Assembly (NCBI GenBank): GCA_031280705.1
Contig: JAITGJ010000292.1
Coordinates: forward strand, 1 to 9,781
DNA: 9,781 nt
From: Spirochaetaceae bacterium
GTDB taxonomy: Bacteria; Spirochaetota; Spirochaetia; Treponematales; Breznakiellaceae
Reading direction: 5' to 3'
The translations under genes were made by a program, and so were the position numbers. Each line of letters begins with the position of its first letter. The first letter of the stretch is position 1. Below, in pieces: positions 1 through 6,092 of the stretch. The notes beneath the pieces are model-generated. The model searched no databases. It was not told the DNA's origin and worked only from the letters and a program-made list of their open reading frames with translations.

Positions 1-2
1 GG

Positions 3-131
3 GGGATCAGTCTGCCCGCAGGCCGGGACCGGCTCTGCTGGTCAGCGCGGGCCGCCCCGCTTTTACCCGTCCCTTTACTCTGGAAAAACGCCGGAGCCGA
101 AACATGGATGTTTCGTGTCAAAGATGCTTGA
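3..131 (+). CDS. Possible C-terminal end of an upstream gene (partial)
   Basis: Frame 3 is open from the window edge to a TGA at 129-131 and would encode about 42 residues ending in ...AETWMFRVKDA. Third positions in this frame are mostly G or C, like the real genes here. The other two forward frames are also open over this stretch but have less typical third positions. The stop falls at the edge of a perfect palindrome (128-153), a common place for a transcription end. No family is recognisable from so short a tail. It could equally be non-coding. Confidence 0.25.
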   Translation, partial: GISLPAGRDRLCWSARAAPLLPVPLLWKNAGAETWMFRVKDA

Positions 132-153
132 GTTTGCGCTTGCGCAAACTCAA
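128..153. repeat. Perfect 12-bp inverted repeat with TT centre
   Basis: TTGAGTTTGCGC (128-139) is followed by TT and then its exact reverse complement (142-153). It starts at the putative stop codon of the upstream reading frame and directly precedes a second structured element. It may be the end of a transcript, a protein-binding site, or one of the interspersed palindromes of this genome. It is not followed at once by a T-run, so by itself it is not a standard intrinsic terminator. Confidence 0.7.
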
Positions 154-237
154 AGCCGTCTGCATTTGGCAATTACCAAATGATGGCATGGACGCCAAAA
201 GACGGCCCGGCTTTTTTTATTTTCGCGGTGCGAAAAT
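152..237 (+). terminator. Structured element with alternative stems, terminator-like T-run, and a trailing hairpin
   Basis: GCCGTC (155-160) pairs with GACGGC (201-206) and encloses two hairpins. The first is CATTTGG/CCAAATG (163-169 with 176-182, 6-nt loop). The second is TGGC/GCCA (184-187 with 194-197). A competing stem, AAAGCCG (152-158) with CGGCTTT (208-214), shares bases with the outer stem and runs into a seven-T tract (212-218). A further perfect 8-bp hairpin, ATTTTCGC/GCGAAAAT, occupies 219-237. The direct reading is a terminator region downstream of the upstream gene. The two mutually exclusive outer stems also resemble an attenuator or riboswitch layout, but no known riboswitch consensus was recognised. 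Confidence 0.5.
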
Positions 238-357
238 TCTATCTTTTCAAGCGCCCGGCGCCGTTTGGGGCGCGGTCCGCGGGGGCCGCGTCGCTCCGGC
301 CCAGGTCCCGCCCAAACCGCGGGGCGTGAGCAGGACCACAGGCAGGACCTGCGTACC
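238..357. other. GC-rich intergenic stretch without recognised content
   Basis: This stretch lies between the hairpin cluster and the putative promoter. Short reading frames run through it on both strands, but none has a ribosome-binding site or a recognisable product. No repeat or RNA gene is seen. Confidence 0.5.
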
Positions 358-386
358 TTGACAAACCGGCCCAACTCGGTAATTGT
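358..386 (+). promoter_or_regulatory. Putative sigma-70-type promoter for the divergent PAP2 gene
   Basis: A perfect -35 hexamer TTGACA (358-363) is followed after 17 bases by AATTGT (381-386), a weak -10 match (3 of 6). A start point about 6-7 bases beyond the -10 would fall on or next to the ATG at 393. No Shine-Dalgarno sequence precedes that ATG. The arrangement therefore suggests a leaderless or nearly leaderless mRNA. The -35 and spacing are seen directly; function is inferred. Confidence 0.35.
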
Positions 387-392
387 TGTTTA

Positions 393-863
393 ATGTCCAT
401 TCGCGGGGATTCTGTCAGGACTCTCGTGGAGAACCCGCTTTTTTTATCGGGCGTCTCCAGTTGGTTTCTCGCCCAGCTTACCAAAGCGCTGATTGTACTG
501 CTCCGCGTCAGGCAGCGCCGGGAATTTATCGCGACCATGATGTGGCGCACCGGCGGGATGCCCTCAAGCCACTCGGCGCTGTTTTCCGCGCTGGCCACGG
601 CGGCGGCTTTTAGCGAAGGGTTTCATTCAAATCTTTTTGTCGTTACGTTTTTTCTGGCGCTGACCATGATGCGGGACGCACTGGGGGTCCGCCGGTCAAC
701 CGGACTCCAGGCGCGGGTACTGAACGCCCTGAGCAGGGATCTGTCGGAACTTTCCAACCATGAATTTCACCCCGTCAAGGAGGTCCACGGCCACACCCCG
801 CTTGAGGTACTTACCGGGGCAATCCTCGGTATCATTATTGCCTCCGCGGTGGCTATTCTGTAA
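393..863 (+). CDS. Divergent PAP2 family (YuiD-like, DUF212) membrane protein
   Basis: This 156-residue protein belongs to the family often annotated as acid phosphatase/vanadium-dependent haloperoxidase-related, like Bacillus YuiD. The diagnostic motifs are present and in order: TGGMPSSHSA (53-62), RDALGVRR...QARVLN (94-111), and a C-terminal GHTPLEVLTGAILGI (133-147). Hydrophobic segments at about 15-37, 60-93 and 135-156 indicate an integral membrane protein. The length is normal for the family. By analogy with PAP2 enzymes it may hydrolyse a lipid-linked or other phosphate at the membrane, but the substrate of this divergent family is not established. The ATG at 393 has no Shine-Dalgarno sequence and sits just behind a promoter-like sequence. 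A 67-base gap with a small GC hairpin (879-891) separates it from the next gene. Confidence 0.9.
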   Translation: MSIRGDSVRTLVENPLFLSGVSSWFLAQLTKALIVLLRVRQRREFIATMMWRTGGMPSSHSALFSALATAAAFSEGFHSNLFVVTFFLALTMMRDALGVRRSTGLQARVLNALSRDLSELSNHEFHPVKEVHGHTPLEVLTGAILGIIIASAVAIL

Positions 864-930
864 AATGAAGGCCACGGTGCGGGCCGCCCGCCGGACGCGG
901 TAGCGCGTTCCCGGCCCCGGATTATCTGTC

Positions 931-2469
931 ATGCCGTCCAGAATTTCGTATTTCGCCGCGGGCGCGGCCATTGTGATCGCCATGATTCTCTGCTTGCTTC
1001 CCCTGGCTGCGGCCGGTTTCCGTTCCGCTCCCGCGCCGGGAGGCGGATACGCGGTGCTGGGCTTCGGCGCGGATCAGGATGACCGGGAAACCGGCGCGCG
1101 TCTTGAGGCGGGGGGAATGACGAACTACCTTTCCGCGTCTTCCGTGTACGCGCTTCTTGACAATTTCGGCGGGACGCGGCGCGTCTCCCTGGACCGGTGG
1201 GAGACGGAAGGCCCCGAAGCGTGGGATCCCCGGAATGACGGATATGCGGAACGGCTCAGGGACGTTTTTGTGCGGGACGGGAAACGGTATTTTTTTCTGC
1301 CCTTTACGGGAAGGCGCGCGGACATGGAGCGGCGGCTTGCCGGAATTCTGGACGCGCCGTACCGGCTTGAGTGGTTTACGAACGCGGGACGGTTTTCGCC
1401 GCTTCGTTTTGCGCCGCTTTCCGCCGCCGCGGTCCTTTTGACCGCGTTCCTTGTCCTGATACGCGGCCGGAAGGCCGCCGCGCGGTTTTCGCGGCGCGGG
1501 CGGGGCCATCCCATACAGGAACTGGGGACGGAAAGCCTTGTTACCCTTGCCGTGCTTCCGGTTCTGGGCCTGCTTTCCCTGGCCGGAAGCGGGGCGTTTG
1601 CCCTGGGGGGGATACTTGCCGCCCTTGCCGGAAATCTTGCCACCCCGGCGCGGCTTCTTTTGCGCGGCGGCGCGGAGAACGCCGGGCCTTCCGGGCGGTT
1701 TTGGGAGCGCGGCTGTGCGGCGCCGGGCCTTTTTGCGCTTGCCGTTGCCGCGGTGTTATGTTCGGGCGCGGGCCTGCTCCAGGGATTCGCGGCGCTTTCC
1801 GCGGTAACGCTTGTTACGGCGCTGCTCGTTCACGCGCGGGAAGCGGAACAGGGGCGGCGGCGCTTTACGCCGCTTCCCATTCTCGGTAAATTCCGTGAGG
1901 AGCGGCGGTTTCGCGCTCTGCTTCCGGATACGTCCCCAAGCGGCGGGCCGGTTGTTCCGGTAACGGCGCTTCCCTGGGCGGTTCTGGCCGCCGTTGCGGC
2001 ATTGCTCTCGCTTGAAGCGGCCCCGTCCGGCGGAAAACCGGGCGGGTTTTCCATGGGGCCGGTCCCCGGACCAGAGGACTGGGCGGCCCACGCCGCGTTT
2101 CAGTCCGCCTTTTCCCTTCGGCCCCTGGGCGGCGGTGAAGAAGAGCCGCCGCCGTGGCGCGGATTCCGGGTGGAAAGCGACGGGCTTATCGTTCCTGGAG
2201 ATGAGGCGGACGGCTTTGTCTGGCCGGAAGGGTTTGCCCCGGACGCGGACGCCCTTGCCCCGCCGCCGGGACTGTTTGCGCTTGCGTCTTTTGCGGCGGG
2301 AACCGGACCCGCCCCGGAACAGAAAACGGTTTCCGTGTATCCGGGAGAGATGGCGGCGGTGTTTGCCGTCCTTGCCCTGGGCGCGGCAGCCCTTGCGGGG
2401 CGGCTGCGGGGCGCGCGTGGAAAGGATAAGACGCCGCGCGGCGGGGGAAACCGGAAAATTGCGGCATAG
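931..2469 (+). CDS. Multi-spanning membrane protein of unknown family, upstream of the rnf-like operon
   Basis: I do not recognise this 512-residue protein. An N-terminal hydrophobic segment (about 7-29) could be a signal anchor. It is followed by a roughly 130-residue soluble stretch (about 35-155), probably extracytoplasmic. Hydrophobic segments then appear at about 161-177, 203-236, 264-300 and 345-361. A second polar stretch rich in Gly, Pro and Glu spans about 365-455, and a last membrane segment lies near 468-488 before a basic tail. Codon usage and third-position GC match the neighbours, so it is a real gene. ATG 931 is the first candidate in frame after an in-frame TAG at 901; no clear Shine-Dalgarno sequence precedes it. 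It ends 84 bases before rnfC on the same strand. It could be an accessory or added subunit of the Rnf-like complex, but nothing in the sequence proves that. Confidence 0.8.
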   Translation: MPSRISYFAAGAAIVIAMILCLLPLAAAGFRSAPAPGGGYAVLGFGADQDDRETGARLEAGGMTNYLSASSVYALLDNFGGTRRVSLDRWETEGPEAWDPRNDGYAERLRDVFVRDGKRYFFLPFTGRRADMERRLAGILDAPYRLEWFTNAGRFSPLRFAPLSAAAVLLTAFLVLIRGRKAAARFSRRGRGHPIQELGTESLVTLAVLPVLGLLSLAGSGAFALGGILAALAGNLATPARLLLRGGAENAGPSGRFWERGCAAPGLFALAVAAVLCSGAGLLQGFAALSAVTLVTALLVHAREAEQGRRRFTPLPILGKFREERRFRALLPDTSPSGGPVVPVTALPWAVLAAVAALLSLEAAPSGGKPGGFSMGPVPGPEDWAAHAAFQSAFSLRPLGGGEEEPPPWRGFRVESDGLIVPGDEADGFVWPEGFAPDADALAPPPGLFALASFAAGTGPAPEQKTVSVYPGEMAAVFAVLALGAAALAGRLRGARGKDKTPRGGGNRKIAA

Positions 2470-2533
2470 GGGCGCGCCGCACGGGAAGTATGCCGCCAAA
2501 AATGAAACAGGGCGGCGCTTACGGCGAATACAT

Positions 2534-2551
2534 ACCGCGGGGGCGGTTTTT
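2534..2551 (+). promoter_or_regulatory. Hairpin plus T-run abutting the rnfC start codon
   Basis: ACCGC (2534-2538) and GCGGT (2543-2547) form a 5-bp GC-rich stem with a GGGG loop, followed by a T-run to 2551. The rnfC ATG begins at 2554. The only purine-rich tract that could act as a ribosome-binding site is the G-run in this loop and stem. The structure could limit translation or act as a weak terminator/attenuator. The stem is short, so chance is possible in such GC-rich DNA. Confidence 0.35.
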
Positions 2552-2553
2552 AT

Positions 2554-3900
2554 ATGAAGGTATATTCATTTTCAAGGGGGGGCATCAGGTTCTCGGACCC
2601 GTCCGCCCCCACAGGCGATTCGGCCCGGGTGGCTTTTTTGCCGGGCATCTCGGTAATTCCGCTGCCGAAAGGGGGCGTCGCCATGGCCGGAGCGGGCGAC
2701 TGGGTGCGGGAAGGGATGCTTGTGGCCCGGGCCGCGGACGAAAACGGCGCGCATATTCACGCCACCGTTCCGGGCCGGGTAAGTCATCTTGCGCGCTGGA
2801 AAGACGCCGGAGGTGAAGTGAACGAGGCGCTGGTCATTCGCATGGAAGGTTCCTTTGAATTGCTCGGCAAACCGGAGGTCCGCCACCGGTGGGAAGATTG
2901 CGCGCCGGCGGAACTCCGGAGGCTTATCGAAAAATACGGGATTGTCGAAATGGAAGGCGCAGGGCGGCCCGCCGCCGCGATGCTGCGGGAAACCGGGGAA
3001 ACCCCCGGCCGCGCGACGCTCGTTATTCGCTGTGTGTTTGACGATCCCTGGCTGGCCGCGGACCGGGCGCTTTGCCGGGAACGGCCCGGCGCGGTGGCGG
3101 AAGGAAGTTTTATCGCCGCCCGCGCGGGAGGATTTTCCCGTATCGTCTTTGCCGTATCAAAAAAAGAAACTCAAATGGGAATGGCCCTCCTTGCCGAAGT
3201 AACCAACGGGGATTACGCGGATGCGCTCCTTCCCGTGTCGATGGTGCCGGTAGGTTCGCGCTATCCGCAGGGACTCAGGCGGGAACTGGAGCTGGTCGTG
3301 CGGCTCTGGGAAAAGCAGGAAGGATTCAGCCTGGGGCGGCTTACGATTTTTGGCCCGGCGACCCTTGCTGCCATCCGGGACGCGGCGGCGCTCCATAAAC
3401 CCATTCTGGAACGGTATGTCGCCGTGGGCGGCTCCGCGGTACGGCATCCCCAGGTGATGCGGACGCGGCTGGGGACCAGAATCGGGGAGCTTTTTGCCGA
3501 ATGCGGCGGGTTTGTGGATCAGCCGGTAAAAATCGCCACGGGGTCCCCCTTTCTGGGGCGGCCCGTCATGGACCTGGACGAGCCGGTTACCAAAACGGAT
3601 TATGCCGTGTTCGCCCTCCTCAAGGGGGCGGAAAAAGATACCTCCGCCAGGGGCGCGTGCATAAGCTGCGGGGAATGCCGCGCCGTATGCCCCATGGGTT
3701 TCGATCCGGAGGAACTGTACAAGTGGACGCGGCTTGGGGGCGCAAACAGCCGGGCGGCGGACCCTGCCGCGCCGGTCTGCCACGGATGCGGCTGCTGCGA
3801 GTTGGTCTGTCCGTCTCACCTGCCGTTAAGCGCGCTTCTTTCGGGGCGTGCGGGCCACGCCGGTTCTCCGGGAACCGGGGAGGGAACGGAGCATGGCTGA
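2554..3900 (+). CDS. rnfC: RnfC-like subunit with two [4Fe-4S] motifs but degenerate NADH/FMN signatures
   Basis: This 448-residue protein has the RnfC domain order. An N-terminal barrel-sandwich part contains GGI (9-11), IPLP (35-38) and GAHIHATVPGRV (65-76). A complex-I 51K-like middle follows, including RYPQG (236-240), a GTRIGELF-type stretch near 307-314, and EPVTKT (343-348). A C-terminal ferredoxin part has two C-x2-C-x2-C-x3-C-P motifs, Cys369/372/375/379 and Cys409/412/415/419. In the family RnfC is the membrane-associated subunit that oxidises NADH through FMN. Here the glycine loop usually reading GMGGAGFP is EMEGAGRP (132-139). The usual NGAECEP reads RCVFDDP (159-165), the NVxT site reads GPAT (267-270), and GGPMMG reads GSPFLG (330-335). 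Nucleotide and flavin binding are therefore doubtful, while the Fe-S sites look intact. The stop overlaps the rnfD start by 8 bases. Confidence 0.9.
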   Translation: MKVYSFSRGGIRFSDPSAPTGDSARVAFLPGISVIPLPKGGVAMAGAGDWVREGMLVARAADENGAHIHATVPGRVSHLARWKDAGGEVNEALVIRMEGSFELLGKPEVRHRWEDCAPAELRRLIEKYGIVEMEGAGRPAAAMLRETGETPGRATLVIRCVFDDPWLAADRALCRERPGAVAEGSFIAARAGGFSRIVFAVSKKETQMGMALLAEVTNGDYADALLPVSMVPVGSRYPQGLRRELELVVRLWEKQEGFSLGRLTIFGPATLAAIRDAAALHKPILERYVAVGGSAVRHPQVMRTRLGTRIGELFAECGGFVDQPVKIATGSPFLGRPVMDLDEPVTKTDYAVFALLKGAEKDTSARGACISCGECRAVCPMGFDPEELYKWTRLGGANSRAADPAAPVCHGCGCCELVCPSHLPLSALLSGRAGHAGSPGTGEGTEHG

Positions 3901-4924
3901 TAGTTCCTACCGCCGGGTATACCGGCAGCCCCAGGTAAGTCTTGTCCGCCGAACCTCCGTCAGGATGCGGCTGGTAAGCGCCGCCGCGTTTTTGGCGATA
4001 ATCCAGTCCGCCCTTTCGGACTCCTTCGCGTCTCTGGAGGTGGCCGCCGGGGCGCTTGCCGGGGCGCTTATTACCGAATATGCCGCGAACCGGCTCCTTA
4101 AAACCGGCTTCACCCTGAAAGACGGAAGCGCCGCCGCGTCCGCCCTGATCCTTACCCTGCTCCTCCCCAATCACGTTTCTCCTGTTCTGGCGGCGCTGGG
4201 GGGAGCGTTCGCCATGGGCATTGTCAAGCACAGTTTTGGCGGGCTTGGGGCCAACTGGCTCAACCCGGCCCTGGGCGGCTGGCTTTTTGTCCGCGCCTCC
4301 TGGCCGGACGCTTTTTCCCCGGCCCGCATGAGTATGGCGGCGGGAGACCGGCTTCCCCTTTTTCTGGAACATTTTGGCCGCCTTGTCCGGGCCTTTCTCA
4401 ACCGCTCCTTTTTCCCGCTGTTCGGCGCGGAGCTTCCCGGCGATTTTCCGCCGGTGTTTTTTTCCTCCGGCGCGGGGATCATCGCGGACCGGGGAATTCT
4501 CGCCCTGCTTTTGGGGACCATCCTGCTTGCCGCCTTTGAGGTAAGCCGCTCGTGGATTCCGGCCCTCTTTTTGGTCATCTACGTTCTTTTGATTCGCATG
4601 GCCGGGGATCTTTCCCTGGGTTTCTGGAACGGCGATATACTTTCCGCGCTCTCATCAGGCGGTACGCTGGTCGCGGCTTTCATCCTGCTTGTCGATCCGG
4701 CCACCGGGGCAAAATCTTCCGCCGGAGCCGCGGCGGGAACAGCGCTCGCCGCGTTTTTCTCCTTTGTTTTCCGGTATGCCGGCGGGGAAACGCTGGGCGC
4801 GGTTTTTGCCGTGGTGTTGATGAATATCCTGTTTCCCCTCATCCGCATCCTGGAGAACCGCTGGTTTTACCTCGGCGCCGGGGAACGGGACGGTGAGGCG
4901 GCGGAAGCGGGGAGGATCTCATGA
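3893..4924 (+). CDS. rnfD: RnfD-like membrane subunit lacking the covalent-FMN motif
   Basis: The ATG at 3893 is chosen over an upstream in-frame ATG at 3848 because GGGGAGGGAACGGA precedes it and the product (343 residues) then begins like RnfD. Family landmarks include LKDGSAAASALILTLLLP (75-92), KHSFGGLGANWLNPA (112-126), and a C-terminal SGGTLVAAFILLVDPATG (255-272) with NILFPLI (311-317). These fit an NqrB/RnfD polytopic membrane protein. Canonical RnfD carries FMN on a threonine in an SGAT-type motif between the NPA and GETS regions. None is present here; the stretch from about 140 to 190 has no SGAT. A DAFSPAR sequence (139-145) lies too close to NPA and lacks the threonine. The GETS region reads GIIADRGILALLLG (195-208). 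The gene overlaps rnfG by an ATGA junction. Confidence 0.9.
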   Translation: MADSSYRRVYRQPQVSLVRRTSVRMRLVSAAAFLAIIQSALSDSFASLEVAAGALAGALITEYAANRLLKTGFTLKDGSAAASALILTLLLPNHVSPVLAALGGAFAMGIVKHSFGGLGANWLNPALGGWLFVRASWPDAFSPARMSMAAGDRLPLFLEHFGRLVRAFLNRSFFPLFGAELPGDFPPVFFSSGAGIIADRGILALLLGTILLAAFEVSRSWIPALFLVIYVLLIRMAGDLSLGFWNGDILSALSSGGTLVAAFILLVDPATGAKSSAGAAAGTALAAFFSFVFRYAGGETLGAVFAVVLMNILFPLIRILENRWFYLGAGERDGEAAEAGRIS

Positions 4925-5439
4925 TAAACACTGAACGCCTCCCGCAGATTCCGGCTCCGGTACGGGAATGGGGAATATTCGCCGCCTGGATCGCGGGACT
5001 CCTCCTGGTTACCGTACTCGGCTGGAGCCTCACGGGCGCCGTGCGGCGATCCCTCCTCCTGCGCCAGGTGAACCGTGCCCTTGTGCTGCGGGAAAGCGGC
5101 CTGCGTCTGGTGGACCCGCTAACCGTCCGGGGCCGGGGAAGTTCCCGGTTCGGCGCCTGGTTTTCGGTACTGCTTATTAACGAGCCGGACGGGCGCGGCA
5201 CTGTTTCCGGCGCGGATGACCGGGACGCGTGGCGGGGAGTGATTTTCCCCCTCATGTCGGGAGTTCGCAGCATGACGATGCTGGCCATAGTTGACGGCGC
5301 GGGCCGGGTTGAATCGCTCTTTCCCATAAGCGCCAACGCCCAATCCCAGTTTGACGCGCTCCCGGGAGGAACGGTCAATTTGTACATCCAGCGCATTGAG
5401 GATAATTTTGGGAGGATACGATGGGAACGGAAAAAATAA
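4921..5439 (+). CDS. rnfG: RnfG-position subunit: single membrane anchor plus periplasmic domain, no flavinylation motif
   Basis: This 172-residue protein occupies the rnfG slot between rnfD and rnfE and has RnfG topology. One N-terminal membrane segment (about 18-39) is followed by a soluble extracytoplasmic domain. A stretch MTMLAIVDGAGRVESL (118-133) resembles the FMN-bind domain strand-turn-strand. Canonical RnfG ends with an S/T-G-A-T-x-T-S motif whose threonine is flavinylated by ApbE. No such motif occurs here; the only SGA (96-98) is followed by DD and is in the wrong place. The assignment therefore rests mainly on gene order and topology and is less certain than for its neighbours. 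GGGGAGGATC precedes the ATG. The start overlaps the rnfD stop (ATGA), and the 3' end overlaps the next gene by 19 bases. Confidence 0.6.
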   Translation: MINTERLPQIPAPVREWGIFAAWIAGLLLVTVLGWSLTGAVRRSLLLRQVNRALVLRESGLRLVDPLTVRGRGSSRFGAWFSVLLINEPDGRGTVSGADDRDAWRGVIFPLMSGVRSMTMLAIVDGAGRVESLFPISANAQSQFDALPGGTVNLYIQRIEDNFGRIRWERKK

Positions 5440-6092
5440 TCCGGGGATTCTCCCGGTTTTTTTGGGGAGCCGCCTCTCCCCTCTCCACGCTGGCCGGGGC
5501 GGGCCTCCTCGTGATGGCCTCCGCCCGGACCGCCTACGCCCTCATTACGCTGGGCGCGCTTGTCTGGGTGTACACGCTCTCGGCCCTCATCATCACGCTT
5601 GCCGGAACCATACTCCCCGTCCGGGGACGGTACCTCGCCGTCCTCGGCGTTTCATCGGCGTTGGGCGGAATCTACCTGCTCATTATCGAACTGCTCAACC
5701 CGCTCCTCGCGCTTGAAAGTGTCCTCTATATCGCGCTTACCCCCGTGGTCTGTCATATCGCGGGGGTAACGTCCCGTATAATGGGACGCGCCGGGGAGGA
5801 AAAGCAGGACACGATACTTTCGGCATTTCTCGAAGCGCTGGTGTATGGGGCGCTTCTCGTGGCGCTCGCCCTGGCGCGGGAATTGCTGGGGCTGGGAACG
5901 ATCAGCTTTCCCGGCGGGAGCGGCGGCATTGTGGAGCTTTTTCCCCCGGTCCGCGGGCTTCTTGTCCCCGTCCGGGTACTGGACAGTTCCGCCGGCGCGT
6001 TTCTGCTGCTGGGATACGGCATCGCCTTTTTTAACCGCCTCCGTGCCCGCTATGCCGGACCGGATCTTCTTGCCGGGGAGGAAAAACCATGA
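5421..6092 (+). CDS. rnfE: RnfE-like membrane subunit missing one of two Fe-S cysteines
   Basis: This 223-residue, largely hydrophobic protein belongs to the NqrD/RnfA-RnfE family. The RnfE features are ARELLGLGTI (152-161), matching the usual REILGxGT region, and GAFLLLGYGIAFFNRL near the C-terminus, matching the PPGAF...GxxxAxxN tail. In canonical RnfE two conserved cysteines, in GLCP and NCAILG-type motifs, help hold a [2Fe-2S] cluster within the membrane with two from RnfA. Here the first site reads WGAASPLS (15-22) with no cysteine. The second is probably retained as TPVVCHIAG (Cys111), at about the expected position. The ATG at 5421 has a good GGGAGGATACG ribosome-binding site inside the rnfG 3' end. 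It overlaps rnfA by an ATGA junction. Confidence 0.85.
   Translation: MGTEKIIRGFSRFFWGAASPLSTLAGAGLLVMASARTAYALITLGALVWVYTLSALIITLAGTILPVRGRYLAVLGVSSALGGIYLLIIELLNPLLALESVLYIALTPVVCHIAGVTSRIMGRAGEEKQDTILSAFLEALVYGALLVALALARELLGLGTISFPGGSGGIVELFPPVRGLLVPVRVLDSSAGAFLLLGYGIAFFNRLRARYAGPDLLAGEEKP

Noticed and set aside
155..206. Cloverleaf-like fold considered as a tRNA or a cyclic-di-GMP riboswitch
   Set aside because: Arm lengths, T-loop and acceptor end do not fit a tRNA, and the GEMM core sequence is absent.
104..361. Forward open frame of 85 codons near the window start
   Set aside because: It runs through the hairpin cluster and T-run, lacks a ribosome-binding site and shows no known motif.
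1756..2499. Long minus-strand open frame opposite the unknown membrane protein gene
   Set aside because: Its composition is Arg/Pro/Gly-rich, as expected for the reverse of a GC-rich gene, and the + strand frame has membrane segments and proper codon bias.
4035..4045. Search for a shifted FMN attachment site in RnfD (DAFSPAR near 4307-4327)
   Set aside because: It resembles DAVSGAT in spacing but lacks the threonine and aligns better with the segment just after the NPA motif, so it is not a flavinylation site.
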